Of a stretch of DNA of 64,000 bases, positions 48,600-60,856 are shown in pieces (position 1 is the stretch's first letter; every line of letters begins with the position of its first letter). Below the pieces are notes generated by a model, which did not search any database, was not told the DNA's origin, and was given only the letters and a program-made list of their open reading frames with translations. The position numbers and the translations under genes are program-made. Source of the DNA: Malania oleifera (taxonomy: Eukaryota; Streptophyta; Magnoliopsida; Santalales; Ximeniaceae); assembly GCF_029873635.1 (NCBI RefSeq), contig NC_080422.1, positions 18,444,049 to 18,508,048 on the forward strand, in the 5' to 3' direction.

Positions 48600-50484
48600 T
48601 GAAACGACCCAAAAATTCATGCCATTTTTTTTCCTATGCTATAAAATCATATTACTATGATACCCTTGATAACATCTACAATAACATCTCAGTCCCCAAG
48701 TGGGCACTGAGGAATACTTGTTTATAAGTAAACACACCTATGCAGCGGAAAATATAAAATCATTTAATTATAATTAAAATACCAGAATTCAGAATTTTCC
48801 CAAAACATATATATACATCACTCTAGTATTCACCACTAGTTCAACTAGTATTTACAAAAACACCTCTCCCGACATACAATTACCCTACAGATAGGGCAAT
48901 ATAAGATCCCCTCTATCTTCGAGCCTAATTTGCTCGTCCAACCGAATCACCTAAAATATGTTAAATTACTAGGATGAGAGAACTCTCAGTAAGACGAAAA
49001 TATGCTATTGCCAGTGCGTGACAACTGAATTTACATGAACAATATACTTTTAATCTACTGAAGCTGAAATAGCATACACAATATAATATAGTATAACTCA
49101 CACATTCGTGGCTTAAAATATAACTGTTTTTGAACTTTCCATTAAGTCATACTTTTAGTATCTATAGGTATATTTGTTGTTCCTATAAATTTGTATGTAT
49201 GTATGTATATATATATATATATATTAACCCCTCCTGATAGGGTTGTGTGTCATGTAGGTAGGACTTAACGCTGGTTGGCTTATTAGGATAAGTCAACTAA
49301 AACCTCTATCGTCAGATCAACCGCCTCAACCGGGACTACCGGGGATTCTGCAAGCTCTCCCAAGGCACAATCGACTACTAATAAAATCTATACACTATTT
49401 AAGATATGTGGTTGCACTCTATATTGTAATAGCTACGGTATCATGCTCTGTAATCTAATCTGTCCCATCAGGGTCTAATATTATATAATACTGTTATATA
49501 TCTTATTGGTTTACCATGATTTTGTAAAACTGTACTAACCATGATTCCGTAAAACTATATTAACCATAACGCTGTAATAAACTGATCTGTATAAACTGTA
49601 ATAACTGTATGTTATGATTCAGTAATATCTGTATGTCATGGTTTTGTAATCTGTATATCATGGTACTATAAAAAATATTTATCTGAATAAAACTGTATAT
49701 CTGAGTAAGACTATAATATCTAAATAAACTTGTATATTTGAATAACTGTGTCTGAATAAAACTATAAGTTCAGTAAAATATGAGTAGAATTTTGTACCAT
49801 ACTAATATTTCTCATGCCACATCACTAAATAAAATTCATAAACTATAATTTGTAATACTGTAAAATTTTTTTCTCTGAAAACCCATGAACATATACTACG
49901 CTTTATCGGTAAGAAATTATGATTTAACTGGTATAGCATATTTCCCTTACCTAACTAGCAGGGAGGTCTGACATCAACTTTATCCTCACACCCATAGCGT
50001 ACCAAACTCAAAACCTTGAAATAATGTACATTTCCTAATTCAATCAAACCAAATTCAGAATAATAACTATACTCGCCTTTTTCCCCAGGCTCACATATAT
50101 CTTTATCCATGAAATTCTAAACTTCTAGTTATTTATCAGTGTTACCTGAGTTCCTAAGAAAACACCCACTGGGATCCTCAACCTATGCCTGTGGTGTTTG
50201 GAAACCCAAACCCTGAAATCACAATACCCTAGTTTAATCAACTCAAACTTCAGTATATTTTCATCTAACACAAGATTTGGGTTCAAAAAAACCTACTAAT
50301 TATATAAACTCTAAAATAACCTACTTACCCCGATTTTGGGATGGTACCTAAACTTCTCAAATCAAAATTTTGTTCTGGTTAAGTTGTAGAGAATCTCCCC
50401 AGGATCAACGTGGTAGCTTCTAATCGTCAAACCGAAAAAATCAAAGTTAAAATCTTAGAGAGAAGGCATAGGATTCAAAAATCT

Positions 50485-50525
<41 letters not shown>

Positions 50526-50828
50526 TAGCTGAGTTTTTGTCAAAAATATGATTTTTGCGACACATGGCCTCGTTGACGAACCGAAGAAGAGAGTTCGTTG
50601 ACAAGAATGATGAGTTCGTCGATAAGCCAAAGAGTCTGAATTTCCCCTCTCAGTATCACTTCGTCGACGAGACACTGAAGCTCGTCCACGAACCATATAA
50701 GGGCATTCAACGACGAAACCGGGGTTCGTCGACGATCCCTGCTTTGTCCCTTTTTGGATTTCTTTTTTCTCCCATTTATCCCTCTTTCTCTTTATTATTT
50801 AATTGTTATTATTTTCTAGGTCTCTACA
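48600..50828 (-). repeat. LTR of the gypsy fragment
   Basis: 2229 bp. On the minus strand it starts TGTAGAGACC and ends GGGTCGTTTCA. It holds a palindrome array (50570-50735), a (GA)n leader tract (50485-50520) and a (TA)n near 49205-49225, as in the other gypsy LTRs here. Confidence 0.85.
50570..50735. repeat. TCGTCGACGA palindrome array (second gypsy LTR)
   Basis: Seven copies, several worn, start at 50570, 50595, 50616, 50661, 50682, 50707 and 50726. The steps are 25, 21, 45, 21, 25 and 19 bp. Confidence 0.8.
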
Positions 50829-50989
50829 GTATATGTGAGAGTAAGTGATCAAAAAATAAATGCCCAAAACAAATATGCTCTCTTTCAAAATAATTTTTGA
50901 ATGAATAAAAAGAAAGAGAGTTTTGGAGAGTAAAAGATTTGCTCTAAAAAATAGTTTTTGCAATTAAAAATTAAGTTGGGGGAACTTTG

Positions 50990-51640
50990 ATTAAATAAGT
51001 TTTTTATACTATAATGGCATAATGGATAAGTTAGACTAATTTCTAGTTCCTATGTTTATATATATATATATCAAATACTCTAATAAAATTTCGATCCTGA
51101 TCAAACATGAGAGAAGAATATGACATTTCATTTCAAATTTCGGTGAATTTTGATTTCGATTCTAATTTCAGCATGGGTTTGATTTAGTTTTTAAATTTAT
51201 TTCAAAAAGTAGATATGGACTGCAAATCATAAGAAAGAAGAAGATAGTACAAATCATGTAGGCAATCCTATTGCTCACGTGTAACCTATTTTAAAATTAT
51301 TATTTTTTAAATTTTAAATAAAAATATATATTGAAGACAAACCCTTATTCCTTATTCAAAAATAGTTAATAAAGATGTTTACATATAATTATAGAATGCA
51401 TTAAATGCATTTTTTTTGGGGACGGTGGAGGCAAATTGGAAAGGAAAACTTTAATTATTATGCTTACTTTTATTTCATTAAAAGGTTGAAATGAAAAAGT
51501 ATATGGTAAAGAGAAATCCTTATTTTCCTATTTAAAATATTTAATTAAAATATTTATTTGGTGCAATTAAAGAATGTATCGTGAAGGATTAAAGACATGC
51601 TTAAAAGTGAAAACTTTTCCACTCTCTTTAGAGTATTTTC
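50990..51640. repeat. Dispersed direct duplication, copy B
   Basis: Same order and orientation as 45070-45820, about 5.9 kb away. It has different middle sequence (51085-51230) and a short extra segment near 51420-51437. Confidence 0.85.
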
Positions 51641-53959
51641 AAATTTAGAAAATTTGTAAAAGAGAAGTTGAAATCTGGTTAAAACATAGAGCGGCGAGTG
51701 TGCGCTAAAGCCAACAAAGGTGCATCTCTATCAAAGATGGCTTTAATGATTTAGTGTCGCGATTTTTTTTTTTTTTTTTTATATTTTTCCTTTTCCCTAA
51801 AATCACGTTGGGTGAATTGAGAACTAATTATGGTTGACAATGAGCCATCAAAAGATTATTGAGCATGACAATTGCAAATTTTGATATCACTATTAAAAAA
51901 TAGTAAAAATGTTGACTGTTAAAAAAATATTGTAATAAGAAAATATTTTTACTATTTTATAGAAAATTTGAAATTTATTGAGAAAATATTCAAATTTTGA
52001 AATTTACTATTATATTAGGAAAATATTTTTACTATTTTTCAATTGTAATATTATGGTAAAGTAAATCTTGGAAGTATAACTATTAAATAAAATAGTTATA
52101 ATAAATTTTATTTTTGTTATAATATTTTTTATTGTGTATTATTTTTTAATTTTATTATTTTAATCACTTTTTTACATTATTATTATTATTATTTGATTCA
52201 AAGATGAAATTGGGCATTTTTAAACAATTTTCAATTTATTTTAACTTTATAAATATTAACCAATCAAATTATTAGTTTTTATTATTTTGTTTTTGTTTCT
52301 AGTTTTTGATTTTGATTTTTGTAATTTTAGACAATGATACCAAACAATCACTTAGTTTGCCCTGGATTACCACTAATCCGCAACCATGTTATTGATATAT
52401 CAAAATTTAAAATTTCTTGAAGATTTAAATTTAGAAAAAAATTAATTTAGAATTGTAAAAAGCAAATCACATTATTTTATTTTTCAAGGAAGGCAAATTA
52501 ACAGGATTAAAAAAATAAAATCAAACAAATAAACTTACAAATAGATTAAGAACTTTATTTATCGTAATGTTTAGGAATTGCAGGTAAAAAAAAAAAACAC
52601 TCAAAAAACTATTATATCTTTATCTCCATTTCAAGAAATTTATATGCTTAAAAGACTCTTCATTAATAATTGAATTAATACTTTTGGTAACTATTAATAA
52701 TTGAAATAATTTCTTTCGTAATTTTTTTTCTTAACTACTATTAATTATTACATTAATATTTTAATAATAATTTTTATGGTCAATGTTAATAAATGAATTA
52801 ATTTACGGAAAAATAAATAATATTAAAATAATTTGAAAATCTCCATAAATAAAATTATTAGTATTTTAAAACAATCTCATAAATTTAAAATTTAATTATT
52901 GTAACCACTAGTGATAATTGAATTACTATTTTTAATGACCAATTAAGTTAATTCTCCTTAATAATTAATATTAATAATTTATGTAACCATTAATAATGAT
53001 TGAATTAATAATTTGAATTAATTTATGAAATAATAAATAATATAATTAATATTTAAAACCATCCATTGATTACTATTTTAAGTCCCTTTATCATTTTTAA
53101 ATGTTATTTTTTTAACATCTAAGAATATTTGAAGTATTTTTCTTATAATACTACTAATAATCAAAGTAATAATTTTTTGTAACCATCAATAGTAATAAAT
53201 ATTTAAATTCAAATATTATTAACAATTATAAGAAATTTTAATATACCCGACTATTAATATTAGCTGTCACAATTGTTTAAATTAAAAACTTATGTTAAAT
53301 TTCAAAATATTGATAATTTTATTTATGGTTGAGTTTCAAGTTTTAATAAACTAATTAAATTATAAATTTATTAGTTAATTAAAAACTATTATAGTTGAGA
53401 CTTGCATTTAATTACATAATTAAATTTTATATTTTAATACAAAATTGATATTTCATACTACTTGTAATATTATAATTTAATAATTTTATTTAATAGTTGT
53501 TTTTGAGTGGCATGCCCTAAGTCTCTTCTAGTCTCAATTTAAAATCTAACTTCAAAATTTACAAAACGTTCAAGCCCAAATCATACGAGTACTTAAAAAT
53601 TGTGGCCCAATTGTATCTCAACTTTTAAATTGAGGCCCAATTAGGCTTTCATTCCTCAAACCTAGGCCCAATTTGGACCCCAATCTCTCTATTCTAACCA
53701 AACGTTCACTAAATCCTTAAATTGGGGTCAATCACTTTTCAACTTAATTCAAACAAAATTAAACACTAATCCCCCATTTGGTTTGCAGAATGAGGCCTAG
53801 AATGGAATCAAATTCCAAAAATAGAATCACATTTTTGCATTTGATTTGCAAAATTAAGGGACGAATTGTATTCCAGTTGGAATACGATCCTTATGAATGG
53901 GGGAATCGTGATTCCAGATTAAATGGGTTATAATTGATTTTCATACAATGAAATTAGAC
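51641..53959. other. AT-rich intergenic DNA
   Basis: No gene seen. Around 53560-53720 GGCCCAATT phrases recur several times, resembling the TGGGCTT-rich part of the Tat-like debris at 32.4 kb. At 53775-53950 is a block of the common CCATTTGGTTTGC...GGAATC kind, perhaps a decayed miniature element. Confidence 0.5.
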
Positions 53960-54678
53960 ACATTTTAAAATGAAAAAAAAAATTCTAGAAACAACAAATG
54001 CTAATAATATAAATTATTATTATAAAAAAATAATAAAAACTAAAATAATTGCAATAAACAATATATTGATTAATATAAAAATAATAATAAATGAAAATAT
54101 TAATAAAAATGGCCAAAATAATAATAATAATAATAATAATAATTTCAAGGATAATTCTATAAAAATAATAAAAAATAATAATCAATAGTAATTGCAATAA
54201 AAATAATATTTATTTACTATAAAATAATAATAACAACATGAACAACAAAAACAAAAAAGGCAAAAACTATGATAATTAATATTTTAAGGATAATAATTAC
54301 TGTAAAAATAATAACTAATAATCACTATTATGAGAATAATTTTAAAATAATAATAAAAAAACAAAAAATAATAATATTAGCTGTTTTTTTATTATAAAAA
54401 CAATAACTAAATATAATTACAAAAATAATAACAAAAAATAAAATAAAAACAAGAACAATAATATTAAAAAATTCAAAGGAATAATAATTATATTTTTACA
54501 CTAATAATAATCATCTTTATGAAAATAATAAATAATAATAATAAAAAAAACATCAAGAAAAAATAATATTAATTTTTATTACTATTATAAAGACAATAAC
54601 AACTAATAATAATTACAATAACAATAACAACAACAAATAATAAAATTTATTACAATTAAAATAACAATAATAACAAGA

Positions 54679-54730
<52 letters not shown>

Positions 54731-54769
54731 GCAATAATAATAATAATTATTATTATTATTATTTTTAAG
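53960..54769. repeat. Long AAT/AAC-rich low-complexity block
   Basis: About 800 bp of interrupted (AAT)n, (AAC)n and (AAAT)n. Nearly pure (AAT)n lies at 54682-54727, followed by its complement (ATT)n at 54738-54764. The asparagine/isoleucine/lysine frames here come from composition. Confidence 0.9.
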
Positions 54770-55980
54770 TGTTATGGATTTATATTGAAAGACATGCTTT
54801 ATTCCATTTTAATGAGAATCTTTGTGAGTAATGTTTGCTTGACATTATTTATTTAATAATTATACATGTGTGTATTTTATTCTATATAGTAGGTAATCTA
54901 GTGTGTAGAGTACGACTTACACACAGAAGATTATATCATCAGTTCTTATAGAATATAAGTTTATTGTTCACAGTGTTAAATGAAATTGGACACACTATTG
55001 GTAGAACTGTAGCACAATGTTTTAATAGGTCTATCTTGACTATTGAGAATGATACAGTTCCAACTTCTTGTGCTAGTACACTTTGTATGTATTGAACATG
55101 ACCGTCTTGAGGTAATTGTTTTTATACTAATTATATAAAACAATTAATACCTCATGGTTATTATGAGTGCTTATGCTCTTAATCATGATATGATTATTAG
55201 ATACGTGCATATAATGTTTATTACTTTGATTCATAGAAGAGTGAGATTCTTTATGGGTCAAAATACTAGTGAATTGGGTGATGACATTATATGTATGGTG
55301 AATATTAATTATTGATGGAATCCACGTCCCAGTATTGGGATTGACGATACCCCCTTGAGAAAGCTTATAAGTTTAAATTATGTCAAACCCTGCAGATGAA
55401 TTTTGAATTGAGCATATCAATTAATCAAATTGTCAGTCATTTATTTAATAAATGGGCATCTGTAATCTTTACATGGGGAGATAAATAAGCATTTAATAAT
55501 AGGAGCTCAAAATTTAATTTCGAATATGACAAGGAGTGCAATTATAATTCTTTAGTGGTATGAATTATAATTAACGTAATTAAGGATAAATTCAGGTCGA
55601 ATTAAGAATTCTTAATTACGTGGAAAGCATTAGTCATATTTGCCCAGAGGTCCCTGTTGTATATACATGCGCTCCATTCAGCATCAAAGAGAGAAGAAAA
55701 AACTCTCACAGAGGCAGACATTTTTGTGAGAGAAGAAAACCTTAGTAGCCGCTTATGAGCCCACTCTCTCAGAATTAAGATGTGTTCAAGGAATACGGTA
55801 GAAGATTCCTGGTCATCTTCAAGAGCTCGTTTTTGTACTTGTAGATTTGGGATCAAACTAGATAGATCTCGTAGGTATAATCCTAATCACGTAATTAGGG
55901 ATTGCATGATTTGGTAATTTTTTTTTGTTATCCATATGCACTACAACCGGATCTTAGGGCTATTCCAAAAGTCCCTTTAA
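54770..55980 (+). mobile_element. LTR relic with primer-site edge (probable copia, plus strand)
   Basis: It begins TGTTATGG at 54770. A primer-site-like TGGTATCAAAGTCTCAG starts at 55982, with a TATA-like GTATATAC and purine-rich leader near 55649-55700. The LTR would be about 1.2 kb. Only a short 5' internal piece follows, containing the tandem repeat at 56119. It is broken, and the family is not certain. Confidence 0.5.
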
Positions 55981-56118
55981 TTGGTATCAAAGTCTCAGTT
56001 GATATTGTATACGGATAATAATACCGTGTTCTTCGAAAATCGAATCAATGCATGCTTGAGTTAGAACGTGTGTATGCACTAACATCTGTTTTGCAGTGTT
56101 TAGTCCGGCAATTAAGGT

Positions 56119-56326
56119 CACATGAATGTATGTTTTGTGATTGCGATTGTTTATTGCAAGATTCGTAGCACGTGAACTCCAGTTATGGAGGCATAGGATT
56201 TTGTAATCTGATGTAGTTTTATCACACGAATGCATGTTTTATGATTGCGATTGTTTATTACAAGATTCGTAGCATGTGAACTCCAATTATGGAGGCATAA
56301 GATTTTGTAATCTAATGCAGCTTCAT
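56119..56326. repeat. Two-copy tandem repeat, 104 bp
   Basis: The units start at 56119 (CACATGAATGTATG) and 56223 (CACACGAATGCATG). Both carry GATTGCGATTGTTTATT, AAGATTCGTAGCA and GGAGGCATA phrases, with few differences. Confidence 0.9.
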
Positions 56327-56415
56327 ATAAGAAGGAGGCACAATTGTGGCGTGTGTATAGCAGTGGCGAAAAATAGGAAAAACCCTAGAACAGTGATGCG
56401 ATTTTTCGTTCCTTT

Positions 56416-56497
56416 TTTGAATTTGAATTTGAATTTGAATTTGAATTTAAATTTAAATTTACGTGGACCCCTGCGACTTGACTGAGTAGGTTGAAAA

Positions 56498-56535
<38 letters not shown>
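56416..56535. repeat. (TTTGAA)n then (TA)n microsatellites
   Basis: TTTGAA repeats degrade to TTTAAA at 56416-56460. (TA)n runs at about 56502-56535. Confidence 0.9.
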
Positions 56536-56537
<2 letters not shown>

Positions 56538-57058
56538 ATTTATTTATATTTAAAAAAAAACATTCCTAACCTTTTCATAGCAAACCCATAAACGCTCCTA
56601 AACCACTTCATTTCACAGCAAGCCTGTTGACCTTATAGGTCACGCCCTGGTTTTGATAATGACAAATACTCTTGTATTTAATAAATATCTAGTTCATGTG
56701 TAAGTTCATATTAGTATATCATCAATGGCACGTGAAAGCTCAAAAGCTTGAAGACAAACTCTTGATCTTAATTGTAATAATCTTAGTGAAATTTGTCTGT
56801 AATAGTAATTAGGGTATTCGGTTTGTAATAAGCACACATATCACATGCATGATTTATTTTGTAAGCTCAAACCAGATACAAATCAAAAATGACCTTAGAA
56901 AGACCTTAGGGTGTCGACCGACACCGAACTTTCTCGGTGTCTTCAATTTGGACCCCAAGTGCCCATAGGAAACACACACTTACACATATGTTTGTTAGGC
57001 ACTTGAATAGGACTTGTTTGATTCAATACGGGACCGAAATGCACACTTGGTGCACTTT

Positions 57059-57434
57059 CGGTCGACTGGCCAACACAGTTCACTTTGGCCTGGTCAACTG
57101 AACCGGCCCTGGGTCAACAGTTTGACCAAGGCCCGGTCGATCGAACTTCACAGTTCATTTCTTGCCGGTCGACCGAACCACCTAAGAGTCAACATTTTGA
57201 CCTCCCGGTCGACCGACCACTTTTGTACTCCAACTACCTAGTCGACCGGAGGGTCCTCGGGAGAAATCCCAGTGGTCTGGTCGACCGAACCATGCAGTTC
57301 AAAAAAGGCCCGGTCGACCGAACCTCGGAAGATTGGGAAATCTCCCTCCCCGGTCGACCGAGCCTTTCAGTTCAAAAGTCCCCTAGTCGACTGAGCCATT
57401 TGAGTCCTGGTCGACTGAACCATTTCTGGTCAAC
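57059..57434. repeat. GGTCGACC palindrome array in a SIRE-type solo LTR
   Basis: Fourteen GTCGAC or GTCAAC cores start at 57061, 57093, 57113, 57136, 57178, 57198, 57218, 57241, 57280, 57313, 57353, 57386, 57410 and 57429. Steps cluster at 19-24 bp, 32-33 bp and 39-42 bp. Most copies read CCGGTCGACCGA. The array lies upstream of the TATA box at 57571. Confidence 0.88.
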
Positions 57435-57570
57435 CAGACCTCTCGGGTTGTTCCTTTTTTTTTTTTTACCACAGTTAAATATTTTAAACAGGGTTAAATT
57501 GATTTAAATATCATTAAACTTTTCCAATAATCCCTAATAGGTCCCTAACGGTCATAATTTTCAGTATGTC

Positions 57571-57580
57571 TATATATACT
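57571..57580 (+). promoter_or_regulatory. TATA box of the SIRE-type solo LTR
   Basis: TATATATACT sits about 140 bp downstream of the palindrome array and about 950 bp into the LTR, the expected U3/R placement. Confidence 0.6.
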
Positions 57581-58741
57581 CTTTCATTTGGTGGATTAAG
57601 CATTGATTAACAAAAAGATCAAGAAAATCTCTCTCAAGCAAAAATACTTTCTTTTGATTCTCATTTGCTCACACTCTTCCAAATACACTTTAACTTACAT
57701 TCAATACTCGTAAAATCATTTGTAAGTATTCTTGAGTGCTTAGATAGGAAGGTTCACTCTCTCTTGGTTGTGAGATTGATATAATTTTATTGAGAGCTGA
57801 ACCAAAAGGATTCTTAGGGTACTTAGCCAATAAGTTCATCCTAAGAAGACTTTACTAGGTCTTCTGAGATTGCATATTTGTTGCAATATCTTAAGAAGCC
57901 CATTTTTGCTTTTGGTTGCGAAATATTTTCAAAATCATTTACAAATATCTATTGCTCTTTATTTTGAAAACCATTTGAGGAGATATTTGTATTTGAGGTG
58001 AAACATCTTTGTTGCAATATTTATTCACTCAAATATTCTTGCTGAAAACAAAGATCCTATTGATTGAGATATTCTATTGATTGATATTCTTAAGGCTTGC
58101 TTGGTGTTATGTGTAAACATGTTTGATTGAATATTTTGAGATACACATATTATTATTGATACACTCACGTACTCATTACATTGATAGAAAACATCTTTGA
58201 GAGTTAAACTACTTAGACCACATTGAGCTTACATTATTAAATCATCTGTGGTGTTTGTGTTTGTGCGCATTTGTGGTACAAATCTGCTTTACGTGAAAGT
58301 ACTCATATATTGTACCGTTTGATTGTATACCTGAGAGATTCCAGGCGTGGCCTGAGAGGGCGGTAATCCAGCCCGGTAAGGATTGGTGTAAAGGTTGAGG
58401 TCAGCCATGTGGTAATTTGACCTGGTTTGTATAGGTGCCGCTACACCCGTTTAAGTGAGCAAGTTATTGTGATAATCCTTGTGTTGGTTAGCCAAGGCGG
58501 GGACGTAGGCAGTTGGCCGAACCTCGATAACATATCTGCATGTCATCCTTTCTTTACTGCTTTCTGGTGCTTGTGTGATTATTTAAACTGCTTTATTTAA
58601 TTTCTGGTATATTTACATTATTTGCACTAGATTGACCATAGGCTTGTGAACATACTGCTGTTAGGAGGAATACCTAGGAGATAAATTTTAAAAATACCAA
58701 TTCACCCCCCCTCTTGGGATCACGGTAAAGCTAACAAAGCC

Positions 58742-59109
58742 CATAAACCCCAAACTCTTTTTTCCGACTCTGCTTCTTTCTCTTTACAATCCCACATATG
58801 CGTTCAAGTTATCAATGAATTGGGTCTCTGTGTTTCATCATCAGCTTCAACGTGGAATTTCTTCATTGCCCGCAACAATCAACATCTCCTGTTGCTGTTA
58901 GTTGAAGGCTAAACGACCGGAACATGGTTTCAGGTTTGGGGGAATTGGGGAAATGGGGAATGAGGGTTAGGGAGGGACTAGAAGAGGAAGATGTCATGCG
59001 GGTGGAAGATGGTAGATGGAGCTTCAGATTTCAGAATTAGAACATGAAAGTTGAATTGTTGGAACTGGAACAGGAAGATGGCATGCGGGGTGTAGGTACG
59101 GGTGCGACA
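58742..59109. other. Spacer between a solo LTR and a gypsy LTR
   Basis: About 370 bp of less AT-rich sequence with no recognised gene. The possible target duplication CGACA of the gypsy element lies at 59105-59109; its partner is outside the window. Confidence 0.5.
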
Positions 59110-60577
59110 TGTAACGACCTGCTTAATTTCTATGTTTTTATTTTATTTTTATACCATGACATTCTACATGCTCTAATACCATACTGGGGATGAACCCAAA
59201 TGTTAGCCTAAGCAGCGAGAAGCATAAATCAAATAAACATATCCATAAATCATTATATACAATACAATACCAGAGTACTAACATGTTTTCCAAATTATAC
59301 ACATATCACTGTTCCCAAAAGATCCCTCAACTAGCTAAGGCTATACAAAAATACTCCCACAATACTCACTTTAATATCAGGGCAGTACTAAAGCCCTTCT
59401 ATCTACGAGCCTGGTCTGCTCGCCTACCTGAATCACTTGAAAAATGGTTCAACACTGGGATGAGCCAACACTCAGTAAGACAAAATATGCTATTACTAGT
59501 GTGTGATAAATGAGCTACAATATTATTAAATCTGTTTCTATATCATCATGTATAACTGGATATGTAAGTACAGTACAAGTAATGAAATACACCACCCTTT
59601 CCATGTTGTTTAACATAACGGTATTGTAGGTTACTATTCAAAATACTTCTAGTGTACATAAGTATGTTCCTTGTTTATGTAAAGTTGTATATACATAGTA
59701 GTAACTGAAAACTTTCCCTATGGATAATTGTGTGTCATGATTTAACCCCTCATGACAGGGTTGTGTGGCCCGTAGGGGAGATCTACACTAGCTGGCTGAC
59801 CAAGGTAAATCACTATACTCCATCGGTCTGATCTGCCCACCTCAACCCATATCTGATGGGGAGCCTATCCACGTCAAGGGCCTAGGTGATCGACCTACTA
59901 CCACATATTATTTAAATAGGTGGTTGCGCTCACAACTATATGATACTATATAATATATCTCTATATACAACTATATGATTTACCATGATTCTGAAATAAC
60001 CGTAATAACCATGATGTTGCATAAACTGTAACTATAATTCATACATCATAATACTAAGAACTATATAATCATAACACTGATAACTGCATAATCATAGTAC
60101 TGAAATTCGTATAATCATGGTATTGAAATTCATAAAATCATGATTCTGAAATTCATAAAACATATCTCCGTACTATATTCATATATGTCAAGCCACACCA
60201 TACTTTAATACTTAATATTCATAATTTAATAAACTGTATAATATTTTGAAATTACCTAGCATAGCATATTTCCCTTACCCGACTACTGGAAAGCCCATAT
60301 GGTATACTAGCCTAATACCCGCAGGGCTTCCTACACAACACCTTGAAAACAATATTTGGCAGAAAAAAATATCAGTATTTCTTCGCCTACATTATTTCCT
60401 ATAACGGTCAGAAGGCCAAAAAATGGACTAAAAGGCCTTACCCTAAATTTGGGATGAAATCCAACTTCGTTTTACCAATGATCCGCTCCAGCAGACTTGC
60501 AGAGAACTTCGCCAGGAGTGTCGTGGTGGCTTCGTATCGTCGATCCGGCGACTGGTGGGGCCGAAATCGAAGAGAGA

Positions 60578-60582
<5 letters not shown>

Positions 60583-60640
<58 letters not shown>
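60583..60640. repeat. (GA)n microsatellite in LTR leader
   Basis: About 58 bp of nearly pure GA on the plus strand, read as (CT)n in the LTR transcript. It generates arginine/glutamate and serine/leucine frames that are not genes. Confidence 0.9.
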
Positions 60641-60642
<2 letters not shown>

Positions 60643-60673
60643 CACTGAAAGTGAATAAAAATCCGAGTTTTCA

Positions 60674-60683
60674 CTATTTATAG
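60674..60683 (-). promoter_or_regulatory. TATA box of the chromovirus LTR
   Basis: The minus strand reads CTATAAATAG, between the palindrome array and the (CT)n leader. The first gypsy LTR has the same arrangement at 3299-3307. Confidence 0.65.
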
Positions 60684-60691
60684 GGCCAAAT

Positions 60692-60856
60692 TCGTCGACG
60701 AGACACGTCACCTCGTCGACGAGTCCTTCAGAAAATTCGTCGACAAAATTCAGAGTAGCCCAAATCCTTCTCTCGACATTTTCTTGTCGACAAAACGGGA
60801 ACAAGTCAACGAGCTTCTGAAGACCTTCGTCGACGAAACCCTGTATTCGTCGACGA
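60692..60856. repeat. TCGTCGACGA palindrome array (third gypsy LTR)
   Basis: Seven copies or variants start at 60692, 60713, 60737, 60784, 60803, 60827 and 60847. The steps are 21, 24, 47, 19, 24 and 20 bp. The array begins about 9 bp upstream of the TATA box in minus sense. Confidence 0.85.

Larger units (their letters stand above)
47100..50828 (-). mobile_element. Ty3/gypsy (Tekay-like) element, 5' fragment, broken fossil
   Basis: A 2.2 kb LTR (48600-50828), a primer site at about 48577-48597 (TGGTATCAGAGC) and a gag region to about 47100. The gag starts near 48251 ([14 protein letters not shown]) and includes [27 protein letters not shown], a gypsy gag signature. It is related to the gag at 1-1106. 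It is broken, and pol and the second LTR are missing. It lies between the two copies of a dispersed duplication (45.1 and 51.0 kb). Confidence 0.85.
56625..58736 (+). mobile_element. Solo LTR of a SIRE-type copia element with AAGCC duplication
   Basis: It starts TGTTGACCTTATAGGTCAC and ends GGTAAAGCTAACA. It is 2112 bp and flanked by AAGCC on both sides (56620-56624, 58737-58741). It contains the palindrome array 57059-57434, a TATA box at 57571-57580 and the SIRE-style GAATTGG/CCCAAGAG end near 58700. It is related to the LTR at 34431-36578. There is no internal region, so it is a recombination product. It is one of only two LTR copies here in plus orientation. Confidence 0.88.

Noticed and set aside
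53970-54197. Asn/Ile/Lys-rich frames on both strands
   Set aside because: Pure consequence of AAT-rich low-complexity DNA.
57059-57434. Regularly spaced palindromes resembling a CRISPR array
   Set aside because: The repeats are only about 8-12 bp, the spacing varies, and they lie inside a plant LTR with a target duplication. No cas genes are present and the genome is eukaryotic.
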